NCBI RefSeq assembly: GCF_022678625.1
Contig: NZ_JALBYQ010000001.1
Span: 310,001-374,000, forward strand
Length of the DNA: 64,000 nt
Source: Aliiroseovarius subalbicans
GTDB lineage: Bacteria; Pseudomonadota; Alphaproteobacteria; Rhodobacterales; Rhodobacteraceae
Direction: 5' to 3'
Notes under the pieces: generated by a model
The model's input: the letters and a program-made list of their open reading frames with translations, nothing else
Database searches by the model: none
What the model was told of the DNA's origin: nothing
In this document: one piece after another, positions 52,488 to 59,299 of the stretch
How the letters are laid out: each line of letters opens with the position of its first letter
Position numbering within the stretch: the stretch's first letter is position 1
Made by a program: the position numbers and the translations under genes

Positions 52488-53574
52488 ATTCATGCTGGCC
52501 ACGGCGTTGGTGGGTCTGACCGCCACGCCGTTGATGGCTGAAAAGCTTGGCCTGGGCCGCCCCGCGCTGCCCGATGAGATCGCGGCTTGGGACATCGATA
52601 TCGCGACGGACGGGTCCAACCTGCCCGCCGGGTCGGGTGACGTGCTGGTGGGCGAAGAGCTGTTCGCCGACTATTGCGCGGTCTGCCACGGTGACTTTGC
52701 CGAAGGTGTCGACAACTGGCCGAAACTGGCTGGTGGTGCCGACACGCTGGACCACGAAGATCCGCTCAAGACGGTCGGCTCCTATTGGCCGTATCTGTCG
52801 ACCACGTTCGACTATGTGCGACGCTCGATGCCGTTCGGCAACGCGCAGACGCTGTCGGATGACGAGGTCTATGCGATCGTCGCCTACATCCTCTATTCGA
52901 ACGACCTGGTCGATGACGATTTCGTCCTGTCGAACGAAACCTTCGCGGGGGTCGAGCTTCCGAATGCCGGCGGGTTTATCGTGGATGACCGGGCTGAAAC
53001 GGAATACCCGAACTTCACCGAACGTTGCATGTCCGACTGTAAGGACAGCGTGGAAATCACCATGCGTGCGGCCGTTCTGGACGTGACGCCCGAGGAAACC
53101 AAAGCCCGCACCATTCAGGCGATGGTCGAAGCGACCAACCCGCGCAATGCCGACAGTGGTGAGACCGAGGCTGCTGCCGAGCCGGAGGCCCCGGCCGAGG
53201 AAGCCGCACCGGAAGCACCCGCCGAAGAGGCCGCCGCGCCGATGGAGCTGGACGCGGATCTGGTTAAGGCCGGCGAAAAGGTCTTCAAGAAGTGCAAGGC
53301 CTGCCACAAGATCGGTGACGGCGCCAAGCACGGCACTGGCCCGATCCTGAACGACGTGTTTAATCGCACCGCCGGGACTGCTGAGGGCTTCGGCTTCTCG
53401 AAAGTGCTGATCGCGGCGGGCGAGGGCGGCATGGTCTGGGACGCGGAAAACCTGGCCGGGTATCTGGCCAACCCGCGCAAGTTCCTGAAGGGCAACAAGA
53501 TGTCCTTTGCCGGTCTGAAGAAGGACAAGGATCAGGCTGCGATCATCGAATTCCTGAAATCGGTTTCGCAGTAA
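52471..53574 (+). CDS. soxD: SoxD, diheme cytochrome subunit of sulfane dehydrogenase
   Basis: A 367-residue exported diheme cytochrome c. Haem motifs are CAVCH (residues 69-73) and CKACH (275-279), joined by an Ala/Glu/Pro-rich linker (residues about 225-260) that could let the second domain shuttle electrons. It accepts electrons from SoxC. It starts inside soxC with GGGGAGGCAG as ribosome site. A terminator follows. Confidence 0.95.
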   Translation: MSKFPKFMLATALVGLTATPLMAEKLGLGRPALPDEIAAWDIDIATDGSNLPAGSGDVLVGEELFADYCAVCHGDFAEGVDNWPKLAGGADTLDHEDPLKTVGSYWPYLSTTFDYVRRSMPFGNAQTLSDDEVYAIVAYILYSNDLVDDDFVLSNETFAGVELPNAGGFIVDDRAETEYPNFTERCMSDCKDSVEITMRAAVLDVTPEETKARTIQAMVEATNPRNADSGETEAAAEPEAPAEEAAPEAPAEEAAAPMELDADLVKAGEKVFKKCKACHKIGDGAKHGTGPILNDVFNRTAGTAEGFGFSKVLIAAGEGGMVWDAENLAGYLANPRKFLKGNKMSFAGLKKDKDQAAIIEFLKSVSQ

Positions 53575-53596
53575 AGACCCGAAAACGGTTGTGAAA

Positions 53597-53634
53597 ACGG
53601 CGTCGCGGGGCAACTCGCGGCGCCGTGATTTTTT
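53597..53634 (+). terminator. Intrinsic terminator after soxD
   Basis: ACGGCGTCGCG (53597-53607) pairs with CGCGGCGCCGT (53616-53626) with one mismatch, followed by GATTTTTT. It lies 22 bp after the soxD stop. Confidence 0.85.
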
Positions 53635-53681
53635 GAAAACACGGGTTTCGTGCTAGTCTTGCCTCTAACAAGGGGGACGAC

Positions 53682-54266
53682 ATGAAACAGATTGCACGCG
53701 CTTTCGCTTTTCTCATTGTTTTTGCCGGGGTCAGTCTGGCCGCCGAGCTGGGCGACGACGGGTTGCACAAACAGCCCTGGTTCCTGGACAGTTTTCTTGA
53801 AATGCAAGACGACCTGGCCGAGGCCGCCGCCGAGGGCAAGGATCTGTTGATCCTGTTCGAACAGGCCGGATGCCCCTATTGCCGCGAGTTGCATGAGGTG
53901 AATTTCGCCCGAAACGAAATCGTCAGCTTTCTAACCGAACATTATGTCGTGGTTCAGCTGGACATGTTCGGCGCGCGTGAAGTGGTGGATTTCGACGGTG
54001 AGGCGTTGGAGGAACGGGCCCTGGCGGTCAAATGGGGGGTGAATTTCACGCCCATGACGCTGATGTTCAGTCTGGACGGGGATGTGCCTCAAAATGCGCG
54101 CGCTGCCGAAGCGTTTCGCCTTCCGGGTTATCTGAAACCATTCCATTACCTGTCGTCGCTGGAGTTCGTGGCGACGGATGCCTATCAAAACCAGCATTTC
54201 CAGCGGTTTCTGCAAGCGAAGTTCGAGCATCTGGCCGAACAAGGCGTCGATCCGGACGTTTGGTAG
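53682..54266 (+). CDS. SoxW-like periplasmic thioredoxin (second copy)
   Basis: A 194-residue exported thioredoxin collinear with SoxW: signal peptide, ELGDDGLHK at residues 22-30, and the redox motif CPYC at residues 64-67, identical positions to SoxW. The CPYC motif differs from SoxW's CIYC, which should change redox potential. It probably receives electrons from SoxV and serves another client, perhaps SoxCD or cytochrome maturation (inference). It follows a terminator, so it has its own promoter. Confidence 0.88.
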   Translation: MKQIARAFAFLIVFAGVSLAAELGDDGLHKQPWFLDSFLEMQDDLAEAAAEGKDLLILFEQAGCPYCRELHEVNFARNEIVSFLTEHYVVVQLDMFGAREVVDFDGEALEERALAVKWGVNFTPMTLMFSLDGDVPQNARAAEAFRLPGYLKPFHYLSSLEFVATDAYQNQHFQRFLQAKFEHLAEQGVDPDVW

Positions 54267-54348
54267 GCGCGCAAGAAACTTGCAAACATGCAGGCATTAA
54301 CATATTATAATTATTGAGTGCAGATGTATACTGGCGTATTGGTGCGGC

Positions 54349-55056
54349 ATGGAAAAGATTCGTAAGACACTGGTGGCCGGTCTTGTTGCCGCCACCACCG
54401 CCTCGACCGCTTCGGCAAATGAATTCGGTGACGCCGAAGCCGGGCTGAAGATCTTCAATGAATGTAAGGCCTGCCATTCCGTGGGGACGGGCGCCAAGAA
54501 CCGCGTTGGCCCGCAGCTGAACGGCATTTTCGGCCGCCGCGCGGGGGCGGTGGACGGGTTCAAGTATTCCAAGGGCCTGGCCCGGATGGGCAAAGACGGC
54601 CTGTTGTGGGATTTCGACAAGCTGGACCGCTATGTGCAGAACCCCAAGGCCTTCGCCTCGGATACGCGGATGAACTACAAAGGTCTGAAGGACGAGGCCA
54701 AGCGCGCCGATCTTCTGGCGTTCCTGCGTCAATATTCGGACAATCCGCAAAACATCCCCGAGGCTGCGCCGACGATCACCGGCACCGACCACTCGGTCGA
54801 TCCGACCATTCTGGCGATCCAGGGCGACCCGGAATACGGCGAATATCTGTCGTCGGAATGCACGACCTGTCACCAGTTGACCGGCGACAACGACGGTATC
54901 CCCGGCATCATCGGCTGGCCGGCCGAGGATTTCGTGATCGCCATGCACGCCTACAAGGACAAATTCCGCCCGCATCCCGTCATGCAGATGATGTCGGCGC
55001 GCCTGTCCAATGATGAGATTGCGGCGCTTGCCGCGTATTTTGAGGCCGTGGAATAA
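54349..55056 (+). CDS. soxE: SoxE, diheme c-type cytochrome
   Basis: A 235-residue exported diheme cytochrome c. Haem motifs are CKACH (residues 39-43) and CTTCH (171-175). The first domain is a class-I cytochrome (GPQLNGIFGRRAGAVDGF, with Met in TRMNYKGL); the second resembles FccA-type domains. It precedes soxF by 31 bp, as in Paracoccus, and together they resemble flavocytochrome c sulfide dehydrogenase. Ribosome site weak. Confidence 0.9.
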   Translation: MEKIRKTLVAGLVAATTASTASANEFGDAEAGLKIFNECKACHSVGTGAKNRVGPQLNGIFGRRAGAVDGFKYSKGLARMGKDGLLWDFDKLDRYVQNPKAFASDTRMNYKGLKDEAKRADLLAFLRQYSDNPQNIPEAAPTITGTDHSVDPTILAIQGDPEYGEYLSSECTTCHQLTGDNDGIPGIIGWPAEDFVIAMHAYKDKFRPHPVMQMMSARLSNDEIAALAAYFEAVE

Positions 55057-55087
55057 CACGGCCACACCCCCAAGGGAGGAGATCACT

Positions 55088-56362
55088 ATGAAGCTCAACA
55101 GACGCGGATTTCTGGGCGCCACCGCAGGTGCGGCAGCTGCTGCCAGCCTGTCGGCCCCGATGGTACACGCAGCCGGACACGGCAAACCCAAGGTCGTCGT
55201 AATCGGCGGCGGGGCAGGGGGCGCGACCGCTGCCCGCTATATCGCCAAGGATTCGAAAGGTGAGATCGAGGTGACGTTGGTCGAACCCACGCGCACCTAT
55301 TACACCTGCTTCTTCTCGAACCTCTATATGGCCGGGTTCCGGGATCTGGGTTCGATCGCGCATTCCTATGGCACGCTGGCCGCGGAATACGGCATCAACG
55401 TGGTGCATGACTGGGCCACGGGCATCGACCGCGAGGCGAAGACGGTGACGCTGGCCGGTGGCGCGACTCTGAACTATGACCGCCTGATCCTGTCGCCGGG
55501 TATCGATTTCGTCGACGGCGCGGTTGAAGGCTGGGACATCAGTGCGCAGAACAAGATGCCGCACGCTTACAAGGCCGGGTCGCAGTCGGAGCTGCTCAAG
55601 GCGCAGATCGAAGCGATGCCCGAGGGTGGCACCTTTGCGATGGTGGCCCCGCCGAACCCGTTCCGTTGCCCTCCCGGGCCCTATGAGCGGATCTCGATGG
55701 TCGCGCATATCCTGAAGGAAAAGAACCCGACGGCCAAGATCCTGATCGCGGACCCGAAAGAGAAGTTCTCGAAGATGGCGCTGTTCCAGGAAGGTTGGGG
55801 CAACCATTATGACGGCATGATCGACTGGGTCGGGGCCGATTTCGGTGGCGGCAACGTGTCGGTGAACCCGCATGACATGACCCTGACCATCGACGGCGAC
55901 GTCAACAAGGTCGACGTCTGCAACGTCATCCCGGCGATGAAAGCGGGCAAGATCTGCGACATGGCGGGTATCACCGAAGGCAATTGGGCGCCGGTGATCG
56001 CGCACACGATGCAGTCGAAGGTCGATGAAAACATCCACGTGTTGGGCGATGCTTCGAACCAGGGTGACATGCCGAAATCGGGCTTTGCCGCCAACAGCCA
56101 GGCGAAAGTCGCGGCGATGGCCGTGCGCTCGGCGCTGACCGGGTCGAAACTGTTCCCGGCCAAGTTCACCAACACCTGCTGGTCGCTGATCGACACCAAT
56201 GACGGTGTGAAAGTCGGCGCATCTTACGAGGCGACCGATGAAAAGATCGCCAAGGTCGATGGCTTCATCTCGAAGACCGGCGAAGACGCCGAGCTGCGTC
56301 AGGCGACGTTTGAGGAAAGCGTCGGTTGGTATGCCGGCATCACCTCGGACATGTTCGGTTAA
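55088..56362 (+). CDS. soxF: SoxF, flavoprotein sulfide dehydrogenase (FccB-like)
   Basis: A 424-residue periplasmic FAD protein. A twin-arginine-like leader (KLNRRGFLGATAGAAAAASL) precedes the FAD motif VVVIGGGAGGATAARYIA. Redox Cys residues expected for flavocytochrome c are seen in TYYTCFFSNLYM, and a C-terminal FTNTCWSLI. Paracoccus SoxF has sulfide dehydrogenase activity and stimulates SoxYZ activation. The ATG at 55088 follows AGGGAGGAG; the frame back to 55010 overlaps soxE. Confidence 0.93.
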   Translation: MKLNRRGFLGATAGAAAAASLSAPMVHAAGHGKPKVVVIGGGAGGATAARYIAKDSKGEIEVTLVEPTRTYYTCFFSNLYMAGFRDLGSIAHSYGTLAAEYGINVVHDWATGIDREAKTVTLAGGATLNYDRLILSPGIDFVDGAVEGWDISAQNKMPHAYKAGSQSELLKAQIEAMPEGGTFAMVAPPNPFRCPPGPYERISMVAHILKEKNPTAKILIADPKEKFSKMALFQEGWGNHYDGMIDWVGADFGGGNVSVNPHDMTLTIDGDVNKVDVCNVIPAMKAGKICDMAGITEGNWAPVIAHTMQSKVDENIHVLGDASNQGDMPKSGFAANSQAKVAAMAVRSALTGSKLFPAKFTNTCWSLIDTNDGVKVGASYEATDEKIAKVDGFISKTGEDAELRQATFEESVGWYAGITSDMFG

Positions 56363-56387
56363 CCCCGAACCTGTTGACCAAGATCAA

Positions 56388-56415
56388 GGCAGGGCCCGCG
56401 TGGCCCTGCCATTTT
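56388..56415 (+). terminator. Hairpin between soxF and the DUF302 gene
   Basis: GGCAGGGCC (56388-56396) pairs with GGCCCTGCC (56402-56410), followed by ATTTTC. The T run is short, so it may be a partial terminator or stabilise the upstream message. Confidence 0.5.
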
Positions 56416-56443
56416 CATTCCAGACACCTGAGGAGGATTCCCG

Positions 56444-56887
56444 ATGTATAAAATTCTGACCGCTACGGCCGCCCTGGCCCTGACCGCAACCACCGCGCTG
56501 GCTGACAACCACGGCAGCCCCGCTGTGACCTATCCGTTCGACGGCAGCTTCGAAGACGCGACCTTTGCGGTCGAAAGCGCCATCGTGGGCGCCGGTCTGG
56601 TGATCGACTATGTCTCGCACACTGGCGAGATGTTGGCGCGCACTGGCGCCGACGTGGGCAGCGACGTGGAGTTGTTTGCTGCAGCCGACATTTTCCTGTT
56701 CTGCTCGGCCGTGACCAGCCGCAAAGTGATGGAAGCCAACCCGATGAACATCGCGCATTGCCCTTACGGCATCTTCGTGGCCGATCAGGGCGGTGAAGTC
56801 GTCGTCGGGTATCGCAAGTATCCTGAAGGCGAAATGCAGGAAGTTCAGGCGCTTCTGGACGGCTTGGTAAAGGAAGTCGTGGAGTAA
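56444..56887 (+). CDS. DUF302-family exported protein
   Basis: A 147-residue protein with a signal peptide (TATAALALTATTALA) and a DUF302 domain: VTYPFDGSFEDATFAVESAI and ADIFLFCSAVTSRKVMEANP, with two Cys residues in the mature part. DUF302 proteins have no defined activity but often occur beside sulfur-oxidation genes. It is expressed with or just after soxEF (GAGGAGG ribosome site) and ends the unit before a strong terminator. It may bind sulfur compounds or interact with SoxF (inference). Confidence 0.85.
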   Translation: MYKILTATAALALTATTALADNHGSPAVTYPFDGSFEDATFAVESAIVGAGLVIDYVSHTGEMLARTGADVGSDVELFAAADIFLFCSAVTSRKVMEANPMNIAHCPYGIFVADQGGEVVVGYRKYPEGEMQEVQALLDGLVKEVVE

Positions 56888-56920
56888 TTCAGGCCAACCT
56901 TTACCTTTGAAAACAACAAG

Positions 56921-56953
56921 ATCCCGCGTGCCTCCCGGCGCGCGGGATTTTTC
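56921..56953 (+). terminator. Intrinsic terminator after the DUF302 gene
   Basis: ATCCCGCG (56921-56928) pairs with CGCGGGAT (56941-56948), followed by TTTTC. It separates the soxEF unit from the pmpA unit. Confidence 0.82.
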
Positions 56954-56976
56954 TTTGCGCGATCGAGCGCTTAAAT

Positions 56977-56992
56977 ATTCAAAAAAGTGAAT
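56977..56992. promoter_or_regulatory. SoxR operator candidate upstream of pmpA
   Basis: ATTCAAAAAAGTGAAT is a perfect ATTC-N8-GAAT palindrome in an AT-rich stretch, 78 bp before the start codon and 24 bp after the upstream terminator. Confidence 0.75.
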
Positions 56993-57016
56993 GTTAGGGG
57001 TTTACATGGCCACAAT

Positions 57017-57030
57017 TTGATCCATATCAA
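57017..57030. promoter_or_regulatory. FNR/FnrL-type box upstream of pmpA
   Basis: TTGATCCATATCAA is a perfect TTGAT-N4-ATCAA box (flanked to TTTGAT-N4-ATCAAA). It is centred 39 bp downstream of the SoxR operator centre and 46 bp before the ATG. Regulation by FnrL or a related CRP/FNR protein is likely; whether it activates or represses cannot be told. Confidence 0.7.
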
Positions 57031-57069
57031 ACGCAAGCGAACAATTACGACCAAGCGAGAAACAAGACA

Positions 57070-57504
57070 ATGATCGAAACCGCCTTCACCCCTTACTCTG
57101 CCGCGATCGGTGGCGCCCTGATCGGGCTGGGCACCGTTCTTTTGATGTGGACCCGTGGCAACGTGCTGGGGGCGACCGGCATTCTGGCCGGCTTTATGAA
57201 CCCTTCGTCCAGTTCCGACTGGGCCTGGCGCGCCGCCATACTGGCGGGCATGCTGACCGGACCTTTGGTCTATCTGGCGATTGCCGGGCAGATGCCCGCG
57301 GTTCAGGTGCCTGTGACGGTGCCGATGATGGTGATCGGCGGCTTTTTGGTGGGCATCGGCGTGACCTATGGCTCGGGCTGCACCTCGGGCCATGGGGTCT
57401 GTGGGCTGGCGCGCCTGTCGCGCCGCTCGATCGTCGCCACCCTGACCTTCATGCTGACCACGGGCCTGACGGTCTTTGTCGTCCGCCACCTGATCGGAGC
57501 CTGA
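57070..57504 (+). CDS. PmpA-like YeeE/YedE sulfur-transport protein
   Basis: A 144-residue membrane protein with four hydrophobic segments. The Cys motif is in [21 protein letters not shown], typical of half-size YeeE/YedE proteins that work in pairs. Three bases separate it from its partner gene. Such PmpA/PmpB pairs occur next to persulfide dioxygenases and BigR-type regulators and probably move a sulfur compound through the inner membrane. The ribosome site is weak. Confidence 0.88.
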   Translation: MIETAFTPYSAAIGGALIGLGTVLLMWTRGNVLGATGILAGFMNPSSSSDWAWRAAILAGMLTGPLVYLAIAGQMPAVQVPVTVPMMVIGGFLVGIGVTYGSGCTSGHGVCGLARLSRRSIVATLTFMLTTGLTVFVVRHLIGA

Positions 57505-57507
57505 GCC

Positions 57508-57969
57508 ATGCAGTTGATCTTCATCTACGCCGCCGGCCTGATCTTTGGCCTGGGCATTTCCATGTCCGGCATGGGCAACCCCGCGAAAGTCATCAACTTT
57601 TTCGACGTGTTCGGCCCCTGGGATCCCAGCCTGGCCTTCGTGATGGGCGGGGCGGTGATCGTCACCTTCTTCGGCTATCGCGCCGTGTTGAAACAGCCCA
57701 AGCCGATGTTTGAGCCGACGTTCAGTGTGCCCACCTCGAAAGTCATCGACGCGCGGCTTGTCGGCGGCTCGGCCCTGTTCGGGGTGGGCTGGGGCATCTC
57801 GGGCTTCTGTCCCGGCGCTTCGATCCCGATGTTGGGCAGCGGCAATTCGTCGGTCCTCATCTTCACCGCCTCGCTGATCGCAGGCATCTTCGCGGCCCGC
57901 TGGATGATGGCGGTCACGCAAAAACGCAAAGCACTTCGCAACACCACCGCGGTCAACCCCGCAGAATGA
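57508..57969 (+). CDS. PmpB-like YeeE/YedE (DUF6691) partner protein
   Basis: A 153-residue membrane protein with four hydrophobic segments. [20 protein letters not shown] and the Cys motif [17 protein letters not shown] match DUF6691. It pairs with the preceding half-transporter, together equalling one full YeeE-type protein such as SoxT. AGCC lies just before the ATG. The MBL enzyme gene follows by 13 bp. Confidence 0.88.
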   Translation: MQLIFIYAAGLIFGLGISMSGMGNPAKVINFFDVFGPWDPSLAFVMGGAVIVTFFGYRAVLKQPKPMFEPTFSVPTSKVIDARLVGGSALFGVGWGISGFCPGASIPMLGSGNSSVLIFTASLIAGIFAARWMMAVTQKRKALRNTTAVNPAE

Positions 57970-57982
57970 AAGGGAAAACGTC

Positions 57983-58867
57983 ATGAACGCCTATCCTTCC
58001 AACATCCAAGTGAAACCCGAGGTCACGCCCTTTTTCGACGCGGCCACCAACACGATCTCCTATGTCGTGAAGGACCCGAATTCGAAATCCTGCGCGGTGA
58101 TTGATTCAGTCATGGACATCGACTATTTCGCTGGCCGCATCACCTATGACAACGCCGATGAGATCATCGCGTTCATCCAGGACAACGAGCTTGAGCTGGA
58201 ATGGCTGATCGAAACCCATGTGCACGCCGACCACCTGTCCGCTGCGCCCTATATCCAGTCGAAACTGGGCGGCAAGATCGGCATCGGTGAACAGATCACC
58301 GTGGTGCAGGAAACTTTCGGCAAGGTCTTCAACGAAGGCACCGAATTCCAGCGCGACGGGAGCCAGTTTGACGCGTTGTTCACTGATGGCGACACTTATC
58401 AGATCGGCACGATGCAGGTCGTGGCAATCCACACACCGGGCCACACGCCCGCCTGCATGACCCATGTGGTGGGCGATGTCGGGTTCGTTGGCGACACGCT
58501 GTTCATGCCCGACGGTGGCAGCGCGCGCGCCGATTTCCCCGGCGGCGACGCGGCAGAGCTTTATGACTCGATCCAGAAGGTCCTGGCGCTGCCGGAAGAA
58601 ACCCGCTTGTTCATGTGCCACGATTACGGCCCCAACGGGCGTGACATCGAATGGGAAACCTCGGTGGCGGACGAAAAAGCGCACAACATCCACGTGGGCG
58701 GCGGCGCGACGAAGGAAGATTTCGTCAAGTTCCGCACCGAGCGCGATGCGCAGCTGGCGGTGCCGAAGCTGATCATCCCGTCGTTGCAGGTCAACATGCG
58801 CGCGGGCGAGGTGCCGGCGGATGACGACGGCAACCCGATGCTCAAAGTCCCCGTGAACGCGCTGTAA
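57983..58867 (+). CDS. MBL-fold hydrolase, persulfide-dioxygenase-like (Blh/ETHE1-type)
   Basis: A 294-residue cytosolic protein. Metal ligands are in ETHVHADHLSAAP (HxHxDH), HTPGHTPACM, VGDTLFMPDGG and MCHDYGPNG, the pattern of iron-dependent persulfide dioxygenases, which oxidise glutathione persulfide to sulfite. It corresponds to the C-terminal half of the fused Blh protein of BigR operons. It lies between pmpB and the DUF442 gene, all closely spaced. Sulfite produced could leave through SulP or a similar exporter (inference). Confidence 0.88.
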   Translation: MNAYPSNIQVKPEVTPFFDAATNTISYVVKDPNSKSCAVIDSVMDIDYFAGRITYDNADEIIAFIQDNELELEWLIETHVHADHLSAAPYIQSKLGGKIGIGEQITVVQETFGKVFNEGTEFQRDGSQFDALFTDGDTYQIGTMQVVAIHTPGHTPACMTHVVGDVGFVGDTLFMPDGGSARADFPGGDAAELYDSIQKVLALPEETRLFMCHDYGPNGRDIEWETSVADEKAHNIHVGGGATKEDFVKFRTERDAQLAVPKLIIPSLQVNMRAGEVPADDDGNPMLKVPVNAL

Positions 58868-58877
58868 GGAGGCCGAT

Positions 58878-59222
58878 ATGCAAGTCAAGAAACTGAATGA
58901 CCAGGTGACGGTCGCGCCCCAGATCACGCCGGCCGATGTGGCGGTGATCGCTCAGGCCGGGTTCAAATGCGTGATGATGAACCGCCCGGATGGCGAAGAG
59001 GCGGGCCAGCCGTGCTGGAACGACATTGTCGAAGCCTGTGAGGCCGCGGGGGTCGAGGCGCGCTATGTGCCGATGGGCACTCGCGAGCTGACCGAGCGTG
59101 CCGTCGAAGGCTTTCGCGCTGCGATGGACGAGGTGGACGGGCCGATCTTCGCCTTCTGCCGCTCGGGCGCGCGCTGTGAAATCCTGTGGAACGCCGCAAG
59201 GGCGATGGCCGCGGCCAACTGA
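58878..59222 (+). CDS. DUF442/TIGR01244 sulfurtransferase (Blh N-domain-like)
   Basis: A 114-residue protein of the DTP/rhodanese-like TIGR01244 family: ITPADVAVIAQAGFKCVMMN, then the active-site loop FCRSGARCEILW with the Cys-x-x-Gly-x-Arg phosphatase/sulfurtransferase cradle. In Agrobacterium and Xylella this domain is fused to the N-terminus of the MBL dioxygenase (Blh). Here the two are separate genes, in the opposite order, 10 bp apart. Confidence 0.88.
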   Translation: MQVKKLNDQVTVAPQITPADVAVIAQAGFKCVMMNRPDGEEAGQPCWNDIVEACEAAGVEARYVPMGTRELTERAVEGFRAAMDEVDGPIFAFCRSGARCEILWNAARAMAAAN

Positions 59223-59299
59223 TCTGATGCACGCCCGGGTGGCAACGCCCTGGGCGCGCGTCCCAACTCCTCCGATCCCCCCTGTGAAAGGTGGCTGCC

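Noticed and set aside
54304-54319. Possible SoxR site ATTA-N8-GAGT upstream of soxE
   Set aside because: Two of the eight core positions differ and the region is simply AT-rich; not strong enough to list as an operator.
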